A stretch of DNA of 33,570 bases. Source: a virus. Shown here piece by piece: positions 1 through 8,512 of the stretch; positions within the stretch are counted from its first letter, which is position 1; each line of letters starts with the position of its first letter. Below the pieces are notes generated by a model. The model was given only the letters and a program-made list of their open reading frames with translations, was not told the origin of the DNA and searched no databases. The DNA is taken from IMG/VR virus record IMGVR_UViG_3300037502_001929, positions 1 through 33,570 of that record. One strand, 5' to 3'. Made by a program: the position numbers and the translations under genes.

Positions 1-1
1 A

Positions 2-250
2 AAAGATAACCCAAAAGAAATTGTAATTTATAGTAGAAATGTAAAATCAAATCCTGAGTTAAGACATATTGTGGTAAAATTTAACAATGGTGAAGAAACT
101 AAGATTATTCATAAATTTGATGGATATGGAAGTTGGTTTTTCAATATACTACCTAATAATGTTGAAAAAATGGTAGTGTATGACGAAAAAGCAAATTTTT
201 TATATGAAGAGTATTTTGAAGGAACAATGAACGTTATTGAATTTTATTAA
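2..250 (+). CDS. C-terminal fragment of a glycan-cluster protein (5' end outside window)
   Basis: The frame is open from the left edge and ends in TAA overlapping the ATG of the next gene (TAATG), which is typical translational coupling. About 82 residues are visible. They are strand-rich, with a pattern of hydrophobic strands around an NNGEET turn and a KMVVYDEKA segment. The pattern resembles the C-terminal ~70 residues of the two glycosyltransferase-like proteins at 1469-2455 and 4502-5461, so this may be the end of a third member with the same appended domain. No catalytic motif is visible. The function is inferred only from position in the sugar operon. Confidence 0.75.
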   Translation, partial: KDNPKEIVIYSRNVKSNPELRHIVVKFNNGEETKIIHKFDGYGSWFFNILPNNVEKMVVYDEKANFLYEEYFEGTMNVIEFY

Positions 251-894
251 TGGCACAAGGAGTACATAAGATTACCGAAGATTTTGAGAAAGCATTGTGT
301 GATTACACAGGTGCACCTCACGCAATTGCTTTAGATAATATGAGTAATGCTTTATTTTTGGCGTTGTATTATGAAAAAAATGTGAAAAAAAGTTTGTCAT
401 CAGACAAGGTAGACTGCCCATCAAAGACGTATCCTTCTGTTCCTTGTGAGATTATTCACGCAGGACTAAAAGTGAATTTTACACCTGTTGAAGGTAACAT
501 GATCAAAGGGGCGTATCAATTATCACCAAGTAATGTTTGGGATTCTGCCTTGAGTTTTACTGCCGATATGTACATTCCAAAAAGTCATATGTGTCTTTCT
601 TTTACTGGTCCATATAAGACATTAAAGTTGAGTAAGGGTGGTGCGATTTTAACAGATGACTATCAAGCGATGTTATGGTTTAAAAGAGCAAGATTTAGTG
701 GAAGGCGTGAGTGTTCATATCACGATGATAATTTTGATATGTTGGGTTGGAACTTTTATATGATGCCAGAACTTGCAGCAAGAGGATTACTAATGATGAG
801 TCAATTTTACAACTTAGACGGATCTAAAAAACATAATGAAGATTTGGAATTACCTTATCCTGATCTTTCTAAATTTGATATATACAAACAATGA
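250..894 (+). CDS. Short DegT/DnrJ/EryC1/StrS-type PLP-dependent sugar aminotransferase
   Basis: The N-terminal segment FEKALCDYTGAPHAIALDN matches the start of the DegT/AHBA family, where nucleotide-linked keto-sugars are aminated. A DSA motif at residues 98-100 sits where the family has its PLP-contacting Asp. SFTGPYKTLKLSKGG (117-131) fits the Schiff-base lysine region, with K123 as the candidate. LGWNFYMMPELAARG matches the conserved segment that follows the active site. The protein is 214 residues, whereas family members are usually about 360-400, so the small C-terminal domain is absent. It may be a minimal enzyme or may have lost activity. Its ATG overlaps the previous stop and its stop overlaps the acetyltransferase start. 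Together with that neighbour it could make an N-acylated amino sugar. Confidence 0.75.
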   Translation: MAQGVHKITEDFEKALCDYTGAPHAIALDNMSNALFLALYYEKNVKKSLSSDKVDCPSKTYPSVPCEIIHAGLKVNFTPVEGNMIKGAYQLSPSNVWDSALSFTADMYIPKSHMCLSFTGPYKTLKLSKGGAILTDDYQAMLWFKRARFSGRRECSYHDDNFDMLGWNFYMMPELAARGLLMMSQFYNLDGSKKHNEDLELPYPDLSKFDIYKQ

Positions 895-1472
895 AAAGAG
901 CTTTAGTTGGTTATGGTGGTCACGCTAGAGAAGTATTATCACAGATGGGTGAAAAACTAACTTGTTTCGTAGATGATGAATATGTTGTGGAAGGAACTCA
1001 ACCACTATCTAAGTTTGACCCTCAAGAATATGAATTGATGATTGCGGTTGCAAACTCAAGAGATAGATATGATATCATACAAAGATTACCAAAAGAAACA
1101 AAGTATTTTACTTGGGTTCATCCGACAGCTTTAATTATGGACAACAACGTTGAAATTGGTGAGGGTAGTTTTATTGGTGCGTATTCAATTCTAACTACAA
1201 ATATAAAAATAGGTAAACACGCAATCCTAAATAGGGGAAATCATATTGGTCACGATTGTGAAATAGGAGATTATTTTAGTATGATGCCGGGATCAATAGT
1301 TTCTGGTAATGTTAAAATTTATGACTTAGTTTATATGGGTACAAACTCATCAATAAGAGAAAAAGTGTCGATACATAGTTTGGTAACTATTGGTATGAAT
1401 TCCGCTGTTGTTGATAACATTAACGAACTCGGTATATTTGGAGGAGTTCCAACAAAAGAAATTAAAAAATGA
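891..1472 (+). CDS. PglD/NeuD-type sugar O/N-acetyltransferase (left-handed beta-helix)
   Basis: The 193-residue protein begins with a Rossmann-like sugar-binding segment (ALVGYGGHAREVL) typical of PglD/NeuD. From about residue 78 it continues with hexapeptide repeats ((I/V)G-x4 pattern) that form a left-handed beta-helix. The NHIGHDCEIGDY segment carries the expected catalytic base, H121, in the HDC context, followed by a PGSIVSGNVKI coil. Full length matches the family (about 195-215). PglD homologues acetylate an amino group on UDP-linked sugars, and NeuD homologues O-acetylate sialic acids. The adjacent DegT-like aminotransferase favours the amino-sugar role. It overlaps both neighbours through ATGA junctions, so it is translated as part of the operon. 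Confidence 0.88.
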   Translation: MKRALVGYGGHAREVLSQMGEKLTCFVDDEYVVEGTQPLSKFDPQEYELMIAVANSRDRYDIIQRLPKETKYFTWVHPTALIMDNNVEIGEGSFIGAYSILTTNIKIGKHAILNRGNHIGHDCEIGDYFSMMPGSIVSGNVKIYDLVYMGTNSSIREKVSIHSLVTIGMNSAVVDNINELGIFGGVPTKEIKK

Positions 1473-2455
1473 AAGATTTAATTTTAGTAACTGCATACTG
1501 TCCAGATGATTACCGCGAGAATATATTAAGGGATCTAATTAACTCATTACACCAATTAAAAGAAAATTACGATGTAATGATTGTGAGTCATACGACTATC
1601 CCAACAGACATACAAAAAAAAGTTAATTATTGTTTCTATGATAGTAAAAATGAAATTTTAACAGATTGGGACTTATTGAATCAGCCATGGTTTAGTCCAG
1701 GAAACAATAGATTAATACAATCGTCTTTCCTTAGTAAAAAAAACACCCATTTGGCAATTTGGAGAATGATGATCTTAGGTTTTTCATTATCAAAAAACAT
1801 GGGGTACGAAAAAGTTCATCATATTGAATATGATTGTAAAATTACAAACGATTTAGAATTTAATGAAAATTCTAAACTACTTGATGAATATAACGCCATT
1901 ATTTACATAGATAAGAAAGAAAATGTTGATGAGATATTATTTGGAAGCTTCCAATCTTACTTTATACCAAACATAAATAAATTTTTAATTGATCTTGACG
2001 AAAATAAAATCAAAGATATGATTAGAAATTCTGTATCCAAGTCACCAGAATTAATGCTTCAAAAATTAATAGAAGAAAGTGGTAAAGTTTTCAGAAAAAA
2101 CAGAAGTGATTTAGAAAATCACGGAAATTTTTTTGGGATTGTTGATGGTCAAATTACTAATAATTTTATATCCTGGGCAGTACCATTTTATGACAGGTTA
2201 GATAATACTGTTGGTTTTATAGTATGGAATACAAATAATGTAAACGGTGTGAAACATACTATTATTGTAAACAATGAAAGAATTACACAGATAAATGAAA
2301 CACATTTAGGTCATTGGAGAATGATTAATTTGGGTAGTTTTGATGAGATTAGTAATATAATTGTTATCGAAAATGATGAAATTAGAGATAAATTTTCTTT
2401 AGTAACTGACGAAGAAAAACAAATATTCAAATTAAGTAGTTTCAGACATGAATAA
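1469..2455 (+). CDS. Glycosyltransferase-like protein with appended C-terminal domain (paralogue A)
   Basis: The 328-residue protein starts with LILVTAYC and has an SHTTIP segment followed by NYCFYDSKNEIL. The same order occurs in the protein at 4502-5461 (LISTYC, SPIVLP, DYTFFTKENPVL), so the two are paralogues. HHIEYD at 117-122 aligns with YHLIYDLD in the paralogue and could be the acidic nucleotide-sugar/metal site of a GT-A fold. Residues ~240-328 form a separate strand-rich tail similar in pattern to the gene fragment at the left edge. The acceptor and donor cannot be read from the sequence. The gene overlaps the acetyltransferase by 4 nt and lies 12 nt before the next acetyltransferase. 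Confidence 0.7.
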   Translation: MKDLILVTAYCPDDYRENILRDLINSLHQLKENYDVMIVSHTTIPTDIQKKVNYCFYDSKNEILTDWDLLNQPWFSPGNNRLIQSSFLSKKNTHLAIWRMMILGFSLSKNMGYEKVHHIEYDCKITNDLEFNENSKLLDEYNAIIYIDKKENVDEILFGSFQSYFIPNINKFLIDLDENKIKDMIRNSVSKSPELMLQKLIEESGKVFRKNRSDLENHGNFFGIVDGQITNNFISWAVPFYDRLDNTVGFIVWNTNNVNGVKHTIIVNNERITQINETHLGHWRMINLGSFDEISNIIVIENDEIRDKFSLVTDEEKQIFKLSSFRHE

Positions 2456-2467
2456 AATTTTTAACAT

Positions 2468-3022
2468 ATGAGTATAGAAAACATACATCTTTGGCATGCG
2501 GACAGAGGAACATACTTTGACCGACATGTGAATATAATTTCTTGGAGCGATCAATATCACGTAAAGATTGGTAAGTACAATTCAATTGGTCGTGATTGTA
2601 ATTTTTTTTTACATGCAAACCATAGGCATGATTGGGTAACTACCTCATCTCAATTATGGGGGCCTGTAACACATGAGATTGCACAAATGCACATGGATAT
2701 GGGTCATCCATCTTGTAAGGGTGACATAGTAATTGAAAATGATGTTTGGATTGGTGCAACCTCAACAATAATGTCAGGGGTTAGGATTGGGAACGGAGCT
2801 GTTGTTGCCGCAGGTTCTGTGGTTAGTAAAGATGTCCCACCTTACGCAATTGTTGCGGGTAATCCTGCAAAAGTCATTAAGTATCGTTTTACCGAAGAAC
2901 AAATTGAAAAACTACTTTCTATATCTTGGTGGGATTGGGACGAACAAAAAATCAAAGATAATGCAATGACCATGTGGTCCGATGATATAAATGGATTTAT
3001 AGATAAATTTTATGGAAATTAA
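2468..3022 (+). CDS. CatB/XAT-type hexapeptide acetyltransferase
   Basis: The protein has 184 residues. HANHRHDW (49-56) matches the xenobiotic/sugar acetyltransferase active-site segment (usual form GGNHRTDW), with H52 as the likely catalytic His. The beta-helix coils [19 protein letters not shown] and [19 protein letters not shown] follow. The hallmark end [17 protein letters not shown] precedes a short helical tail. The family O-acetylates sugars or antibiotics using acetyl-CoA; here sugar acetylation is favoured by context. It overlaps the next gene by 11 nt. It is the second acetyltransferase of the operon and is structurally distinct from the PglD-like one, so the glycan may carry two acetyl groups. 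Confidence 0.88.
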   Translation: MSIENIHLWHADRGTYFDRHVNIISWSDQYHVKIGKYNSIGRDCNFFLHANHRHDWVTTSSQLWGPVTHEIAQMHMDMGHPSCKGDIVIENDVWIGATSTIMSGVRIGNGAVVAAGSVVSKDVPPYAIVAGNPAKVIKYRFTEEQIEKLLSISWWDWDEQKIKDNAMTMWSDDINGFIDKFYGN

Positions 3023-4505
3023 AAAAATAATTTTCGCAAGTGATAATTCTTATTTCTTAGAATTTTGGCCAGTACAGGCAAAATTAGTTAAAGAGTTATT
3101 TGGTTGGGATCCGGTTTTATTTAAGATAGATGATGAGGATAGTGATTTTTATGACGATGGTAATGGATTGGTTAAAAAAGTCAAAGGTGTTGAGGGGATA
3201 CATTCCGCAATACAAGCTTGTAGTGTAAGAATGTATGGTACGAAATATTTTCCAGATGACGTTTGTGTTTGTGGTGATTTAGATATGTTAATGATTAATA
3301 AAAATTATTTTATTGATCAGCTAAAACACTATTCCGAAGATGCTTTGGTTATAATGTCAAGTGATGCTTACGATTTTACACGACCTGAATCCCAAAAATT
3401 ATTTCAAGACGAACCATTACCATTCAAACAGGAAATGTATGGTTACGTTTATAATGTTGGTAAGGGAAAGACATTTACTAAAATATTAAATTCAGACTGT
3501 TCTTTTGAGGAGTTTATGATTAGACACTCAAATTACAAAGATGGATATAAAATTATGTGGTTGATTGATGAGTTCTATTTTTCAGATTGTGTTAACCATA
3601 ATAATCATGGTGTAGAAATTGTTAAACTTAAGAGAGGGCATTATAGTGAATTTTTAACTCCTAGAAGAATTGAGAGACATAACTTTCCTGTCGAATTAAT
3701 TTGGGATGGTGAAATACAAAATCAAAAAAAATATGGTGTCTATGATATCGATAAACTTAAAAATGGTTATTACATTGATGTAAACTGTGTAAGACCTTAT
3801 AAAGACTATAAAGAAGAAATCGATAAACTGATTGATATTGTTTTGAGTGATGAAATTAAAAGTGATATGTACGGATTAGGTCTCAAATACAATACTGACA
3901 AAATCTTGACACATAGATTTGATCGTATTTATGAAAAATTTTTAGAACCATTAAGAAATAAAAATATAAAATTATTTGAAATTGGATGTGGTTCTGAGGC
4001 TGCCTCTTTTAATATGTGGATTGATTACTTTAAAAACGGATCAATCTACAGTATGGATATTTTTGAAGAGAGAAACCAAGAAAGAGGTGTAGTTTATAGG
4101 GGTGATCAATCAAAGTTAAAGGATCTACAAAAAATGATAGATCTTATAGGTGAATGCGATGTAATTATTGATGATGGCAGTCACCAACCACAACACCAAA
4201 TTGAAACCTTCAACTTCTTATTTAGAAATATGTTAAAAAATGGTGGGACTTATATTATTGAGGACATTGAGTGTAATTATTGGAATCCTAAAAATACCAT
4301 ATACAATTATGAAATAGGTGATTATAATGTAGTCGACTATTTTTCATCAACACCTCATAAAATTAATTCAGATTTTAGCGGATTAAAAAATCATTTAGAT
4401 ATTGAGTCGATTACCCATTACAAAAATTGTATAATAATCACAAAAAAAACATCCGAAGAAATTTTAGGTGCAAAAAATAATTACAGATTTCAAAATATGT
4501 TATGA
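3012..4505 (+). CDS. Fusion: glycosyltransferase-like domain plus MycE/CmcI-type SAM methyltransferase
   Basis: The 497-residue protein has two parts. Residues 1-~280 look like a GT-A-type nucleotide-sugar transferase: [10 protein letters not shown] start and a GDLDM motif at 88-92 in the place of a DxD metal site. Residues ~284-497 form a class I methyltransferase: KYNTDK and [15 protein letters not shown], the SAM loop FEIGCG at 322-327, an acidic IYSMDIFEE strand, IIDDGSH at 385-391, and [10 protein letters not shown]. The DDGSH plus IIED combination is typical of metal-dependent sugar O-methyltransferases such as MycE and of CmcI. One polypeptide could therefore add a sugar and O-methylate it. 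It overlaps both neighbours in the operon. Confidence 0.8.
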   Translation: MEIKKIIFASDNSYFLEFWPVQAKLVKELFGWDPVLFKIDDEDSDFYDDGNGLVKKVKGVEGIHSAIQACSVRMYGTKYFPDDVCVCGDLDMLMINKNYFIDQLKHYSEDALVIMSSDAYDFTRPESQKLFQDEPLPFKQEMYGYVYNVGKGKTFTKILNSDCSFEEFMIRHSNYKDGYKIMWLIDEFYFSDCVNHNNHGVEIVKLKRGHYSEFLTPRRIERHNFPVELIWDGEIQNQKKYGVYDIDKLKNGYYIDVNCVRPYKDYKEEIDKLIDIVLSDEIKSDMYGLGLKYNTDKILTHRFDRIYEKFLEPLRNKNIKLFEIGCGSEAASFNMWIDYFKNGSIYSMDIFEERNQERGVVYRGDQSKLKDLQKMIDLIGECDVIIDDGSHQPQHQIETFNFLFRNMLKNGGTYIIEDIECNYWNPKNTIYNYEIGDYNVVDYFSSTPHKINSDFSGLKNHLDIESITHYKNCIIITKKTSEEILGAKNNYRFQNML

Positions 4506-5461
4506 AAAAAATAGCTTTGATAAGTACCTACTGTGACACTGAACACAAAATTGATGTTTTATTAGATAATATTAAAATTTTGAAAAGTTTGGGCGTTGAC
4601 GTTTTAATTATTAGCCCAATAGTTTTACCTGATAGTGTAATTAAAGAATGTGATTATACTTTTTTCACAAAAGAAAATCCAGTTTTAGGTTGGCCTGATA
4701 GAGCATTCACTTTTTGGAAATCAATATATTATCAAGAGAACTTTGTGGTTATGCACAAAAATGTTTCCGACTATGGTTGGGCGGCATTGAATCAAGTTAA
4801 AAGATTATCACAAATTGCTTTGGATTACGACTACGATATTTTCTACCATTTGATTTATGACTTAGACATAGATAATAAAATCATAGATGAAATAAATACA
4901 AATCAAGTAAATTTTATCCACCCAAGAATAAATCCTAATGATGATAGTGATATATGGGAGGCTACTTTACATTTTATGGTTTTTGATCGACAAATGATGG
5001 TAAAAGTTTTGGATTTAATCACTTATGAAAATTATACTAATGGTAATGGATTTGCTGAAGGTCAGGCACTTATGTGGACGAAGTTATTACCGATAGAGAT
5101 TAAATCTGAACCAATTAAAGATAAAATCTATTATTGGGATAACTACGATTTTTTTGATTACTCTAAAGAAAAAAATTATAAACTTTTTATAAATAAACAT
5201 GAGGAGTGTGAGACATTTAAGAATAATTCACAGACTCTTGAAATACAAGATTCTAAATTAAGATTATTCTTCTATGATTTACAAGAACAACAAGATCTTA
5301 ACATTATCTGTGACGACAATATATACAATTACACAATTAGTGAAAATTCATTTATAACACTTGATAATGACTCTACAAAAGTTAAAAAACTAATAATAAA
5401 CGACCACGACTTTTCAGAAATACTCCAAAATATTGATAGGAACATAATGTACATAGACTAA
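4502..5461 (+). CDS. Glycosyltransferase-like protein with appended C-terminal domain (paralogue B)
   Basis: The 319-residue protein is related to the one at 1469-2455. It shares the LISTYC start, the SPIVLP/DYTFFTKEN segment and the central YHLIYDLD motif (115-122), the probable acidic active site. The distal third, from about residue 245 (SKLRLFFYDL onward), is a strand-rich module with the same order of features as the tails of the other two operon proteins. It starts 4 nt inside the preceding gene and ends 2 nt before the SET-domain gene, so it is co-translated. Sugar specificity cannot be determined. Confidence 0.68.
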   Translation: MKKIALISTYCDTEHKIDVLLDNIKILKSLGVDVLIISPIVLPDSVIKECDYTFFTKENPVLGWPDRAFTFWKSIYYQENFVVMHKNVSDYGWAALNQVKRLSQIALDYDYDIFYHLIYDLDIDNKIIDEINTNQVNFIHPRINPNDDSDIWEATLHFMVFDRQMMVKVLDLITYENYTNGNGFAEGQALMWTKLLPIEIKSEPIKDKIYYWDNYDFFDYSKEKNYKLFINKHEECETFKNNSQTLEIQDSKLRLFFYDLQEQQDLNIICDDNIYNYTISENSFITLDNDSTKVKKLIINDHDFSEILQNIDRNIMYID

Positions 5462-5463
5462 TA

Positions 5464-5856
5464 ATGATTTACAACTCAAAAGTTTATATAGATAAAAGCC
5501 CGATTCATGGTTGGGGCGTTTTTGCCAAAGAAGATATCATGGAAGGTGAAGTATTTGAGGAATGTCCTGTACTAACACTTCCATTAACATATGGTGAAGT
5601 AAGTTCATTACTAATAGATTATAGATTTAATTGGCCCTCAGGTGTTGATCCTTGGCAAGAACAAGTAGTTGCCTTAGGTTTTGGTAGTTTATATAATCAC
5701 AGTGAAACACCAAACGCTTATTGGTATTCAGATAACGAAAACAAAACATTCAAGTTCACGTCTAATAGAGTGATCAAACAAGGTGAGGAAATATTTGTTT
5801 GGTATGGTGATGTGAATTATTGGAATGACGGAAGAACTCATACAGAAGTTATCTAA
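5464..5856 (+). CDS. Small SET-domain protein (putative protein lysine methyltransferase)
   Basis: The 130-residue protein consists of a bare SET domain. HGWGVFA at 15-21 is the N-terminal SET motif. GSLYNHSETPNAYW (74-87) carries the NHS motif that binds the SAM adenine region and forms the pseudoknot. NRVIKQGEEIFVWYGD (101-116) is the GEE(I/L)xxxYG motif that supplies the catalytic tyrosine (Y114). The size is close to the chlorella virus enzyme vSET (119 residues). No pre- or post-SET cysteine cluster is present. The substrate is unknown and could be a host or virion protein. It is the last gene of the first operon, 2 nt after the glycosyltransferase-like gene, and a TATTTAT promoter for the next unit follows directly. 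Confidence 0.85.
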   Translation: MIYNSKVYIDKSPIHGWGVFAKEDIMEGEVFEECPVLTLPLTYGEVSSLLIDYRFNWPSGVDPWQEQVVALGFGSLYNHSETPNAYWYSDNENKTFKFTSNRVIKQGEEIFVWYGDVNYWNDGRTHTEVI

Positions 5857-5870
5857 ATCAATTTAATTGG

Positions 5871-5878
5871 TATTTATT
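5871..5878 (+). promoter_or_regulatory. TATTTAT late-type promoter for the adhesin unit
   Basis: TATTTATT lies with its first T 21 nt before the ATG at 5892, in the gap after the SET-domain gene. It has the same spacing and orientation as the sites before 12437, 13551, 21739, 29427 and 31306. Confidence 0.65.
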
Positions 5879-5891
5879 ATAATAATATAGT

Positions 5892-7628
5892 ATGCCAAAT
5901 TCATTCAAATATAGTACCGGTTCTGAAACATTAACCCTTAAGAAAGGTAATTTTTATATTGGTACTGGTGATGTTGATAAAGGACCTACAAGCACTACGG
6001 GTTATTGGAATGGAATCACACCACTAAGAGGTGGGTATACAGTATATCTAAATAAATCATCCAACGGACCATCAATATATCTTGTCAGTAACGATTCGGA
6101 ACTCATTTCTTTAACTAACAAAATAGCCAGTGCATCGTACTCAACGGTAAATGAATGTTTTAATTATTATTCAGGTCAGAGTGACAAAGTTGTTGTAAAT
6201 AGAGATTACTTATCAATAGTTACTAATGGTTTATTATTTAATCTTAATGCTAATTTTACACCTTCTTACCCAAGAAATGGGACAACGTGGTATGATATAA
6301 GTCTAAACGGATATAATGGAACTTTAGTAAATGGACCGACGTATATCTCAAATTATGACGGTACAATATCGTTTGATGGTTCAGATGATAACGTAAGTAT
6401 ATCTAATGATATTACATCCAACTTCTCGACAAATGGGATTACGGTTGAAGCGTGGGTCTACCATAATAATTTCACAGGGTCACAAGCGTATATTAATAAT
6501 TGGTTTAATTTTACATCACCACAAAAAGGATTTATTTTAAGGACATTCAATGGACAGACATATCCTTCATTTTGGTGGTGTTGGGGTTCGGTATCAAGTA
6601 CGAATTCATACAGCACTGTCTATGCTTCTAACTCACCCTTTAGTGTTAATACTTGGTATCATGTTGTCGGTGTATATGAAAAAAATGTTTCAGCGAGAAT
6701 TTACGTAAATGGTGTATTAGAAGGTACTAACACATCGGTACCATATGATATTGTTTATGATACCACCAACGGTGTATCAGTAGGTACCAGTAATATTAAC
6801 ACAAGTAGAATGAATGGTAATATATCAGAAGCTAGAATTTATAATAGAGTTTTATCACCGTCTGAAATATTACAAAATTTTAGATATTCGGGTCCACAAT
6901 CATTTTCATCGTGTAAAACTTGTAAAGAGATAATAGATAATTACCCTCAACTTGCAGGATATGATGGATTGTATTGGGTTTATCCTGGTGGACCTACCTC
7001 ATCACCATATCAAGTTTATTGTGATATGACAACCGATGGTGGTGGGTGGATGTTAGTCGCAAGAAGTCACCCAACAACAGTAAATTATAATGGTGAGAAT
7101 TGGGGATGGAAAGGTGGATCAATCGGTAGTATCAATGACTTTTCTCAAGCATATCAATTAGGATGGGGTGAAATATGGGATGGCAATGCGACATTTACAT
7201 CATATATATATGGTAACCAAAGAACAAATGTAGATAATACTTGGGGACCATTCGTTTTCAAAGCATCATCAATTAATTACTCAACTTTTTTTGGTTCTGA
7301 TACTCAACAATCATACACATACTCAACATTGAAAAGTAATACCTCTGTTTATGGTAGTTCTTCCTTTCCCGGTATGCAAGGGGCAATAGGGTTTACCACA
7401 ACAGGTACAAATAACAACATTTATTATATGAGGGATTGTTGTGGTTTTGCGGGATATGGAGGGACAGCAACAAGTATGGTTACAACATATTGTGGTGCGA
7501 ATTTTTACTATTCAGGGCCTTGGTGTGGTGGATCAACCAGTACTGGAAGTATTTATGATTATAATACTTACGTTTCAAACGGATTAACTTATGGTGGTAC
7601 TAATCAATATATGATAATGGTAAAATGA
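5892..7628 (+). CDS. Tail fibre/adhesin with LamG-like and fibrinogen/intelectin-like domains
   Basis: The protein has 578 residues. An N-terminal region (1-105), with FYIGTGDVDKGP and a repeated aromatic pattern, probably attaches to the virion. Residues ~110-330 are a concanavalin/LamG-like sandwich: NGLLFNLNA, TTWYDISLNGYNGTL, VEAWVYHNN, WYHVVGVYE, IYVNGVLEG, ARIYNRVLSPSEI. From 341 to the end is a fibrinogen-related/intelectin-like domain: CKTCKEIIDNYP, YDGLYWVYPGG, YQVYCDMTTDGGGWMLVARS, and Cys-rich later loops. Intelectins and ficolins bind carbohydrates through this fold, so receptor or glycan binding is likely. The next gene starts at its stop (ATGA), and a TATTTAT promoter sits 21 nt upstream. 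No signal peptide is seen, as expected for a virion protein. Confidence 0.85.
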   Translation: MPNSFKYSTGSETLTLKKGNFYIGTGDVDKGPTSTTGYWNGITPLRGGYTVYLNKSSNGPSIYLVSNDSELISLTNKIASASYSTVNECFNYYSGQSDKVVVNRDYLSIVTNGLLFNLNANFTPSYPRNGTTWYDISLNGYNGTLVNGPTYISNYDGTISFDGSDDNVSISNDITSNFSTNGITVEAWVYHNNFTGSQAYINNWFNFTSPQKGFILRTFNGQTYPSFWWCWGSVSSTNSYSTVYASNSPFSVNTWYHVVGVYEKNVSARIYVNGVLEGTNTSVPYDIVYDTTNGVSVGTSNINTSRMNGNISEARIYNRVLSPSEILQNFRYSGPQSFSSCKTCKEIIDNYPQLAGYDGLYWVYPGGPTSSPYQVYCDMTTDGGGWMLVARSHPTTVNYNGENWGWKGGSIGSINDFSQAYQLGWGEIWDGNATFTSYIYGNQRTNVDNTWGPFVFKASSINYSTFFGSDTQQSYTYSTLKSNTSVYGSSSFPGMQGAIGFTTTGTNNNIYYMRDCCGFAGYGGTATSMVTTYCGANFYYSGPWCGGSTSTGSIYDYNTYVSNGLTYGGTNQYMIMVK

Positions 7629-7879
7629 GACAAGTTATTTTAAAAACAAATGATGACCAAAGAATTGAATTTACGACTAATCTAAACTCTTTTACTTTAA
7701 GTCAAGAACAACCGTATGGTATTGGGTATAGATTACAGTGTTCATCCACACTAACAGAAAGTGAAATAAATGATTGGTGGGATTATGTTGATCAGCTACT
7801 AAATGAAACACCGACACCCAATTTCAACTCTGTGTGGAAAATTTTTGATAACGGTGTGATTTATGGTTATGAAAATTAA
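7625..7879 (+). CDS. Small unknown protein downstream of adhesin
   Basis: The 84-residue acidic protein overlaps the adhesin stop by 4 nt (ATGA), which indicates coupled translation. It is soluble and mixed alpha/beta, with a central TESEINDWWDYVDQLL helix and an aromatic end (NGVIYGYEN). I do not recognise a family. Position suggests a fibre accessory, assembly factor or small virion component. It is considered real because of the overlap and compact packing with both neighbours. Confidence 0.65.
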   Translation: MRQVILKTNDDQRIEFTTNLNSFTLSQEQPYGIGYRLQCSSTLTESEINDWWDYVDQLLNETPTPNFNSVWKIFDNGVIYGYEN

Positions 7880-7885
7880 AAAATT

Positions 7886-8155
7886 ATGGATAGTCAATTA
7901 CAAGAATACGACAATAGAGAATTTATGATATTTAGCGTATCAGAATTAAATCAAATAAACTTCACACAAGTATTAGAAACGTCAGCCGAAACAGTTAGAA
8001 AGTCGGTAGATGGTACAAAAACATTTGTTAAGTGGGATGGTGATACCCCTCAATGCGTCATTGATCTATCAACATCAGAAGGACCATATACATATGACGA
8101 AATATTACAAATATTAAACACACCAGAATGGACTAATCCTAACCCAATGATATAA
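7886..8155 (+). CDS. Small unknown protein in the adhesin unit
   Basis: The 89-residue acidic protein starts 6 nt after the previous stop; its stop codon shares its last base with the ATG of the next gene (TAATG). Visible features are a central TKTFVKWDGDTPQCVIDL strand pair, then a short helix (YTYDEILQILN) and a Pro/Asn-rich end. No family is recognised. Coupling to the genes either side suggests a role with the adhesin. Confidence 0.65.
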   Translation: MDSQLQEYDNREFMIFSVSELNQINFTQVLETSAETVRKSVDGTKTFVKWDGDTPQCVIDLSTSEGPYTYDEILQILNTPEWTNPNPMI

Positions 8156-8460
8156 TGCCAAACTACGTTCAAATAAATTCAATATCAGGTACATCGCCAT
8201 ATTCAATATATGTTTGTGATCAAACCTACACATATTGTTTTTTAGTAACGGGATCTACATCAATAACTACACCATACTTATTTATGGTTCCCCCTCCTCT
8301 CACAAACGTAACTGATATTATAGTTAAGATTGTTGATGCGTTAGGTTGTGAGTATTGGGTTGCACTTTCTTGTGGTACATATTATGGTAAAGAATTTGAG
8401 GACTTTGCAATCTTCATGTTCCAAGACTTCAACATTTATTTATTTGAAGGTCCTCCTTAA
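8155..8460 (+). CDS. Small beta-rich probable virion protein
   Basis: The 101-residue protein begins with QINSISGTSPYSIYVCD, followed by YCFLVTGSTSI, a Pro-rich turn (FMVPPPLTN) and IIVKIVDALGCEYWVALSC. The alternation of strands and turns, with three or four cysteines, suggests an Ig-like or fibre-type beta domain. It ends the adhesin unit; 52 nt of AT-rich sequence separate it from the following glycosyltransferase. Function is unknown; a structural or fibre-tip role is inferred from position. Confidence 0.62.
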   Translation: MPNYVQINSISGTSPYSIYVCDQTYTYCFLVTGSTSITTPYLFMVPPPLTNVTDIIVKIVDALGCEYWVALSCGTYYGKEFEDFAIFMFQDFNIYLFEGPP

Positions 8461-8512
8461 TTTTAATTGTTGTATCAATTTACAAGTAAATAATATTTAA
8501 TATTTTTTCTGT

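Noticed and set aside
2787-2969. Shifted frame within the hexapeptide acetyltransferase
   Set aside because: The host frame is a clear acetyltransferase throughout, and the shifted product shows no domain pattern.
8494-8500. TATTTAA before the GT60-like gene as a promoter of the same set
   Set aside because: Spacing (19 nt) is right, but the core differs in an otherwise fixed position and the region is plain AT-rich, so it is not counted.
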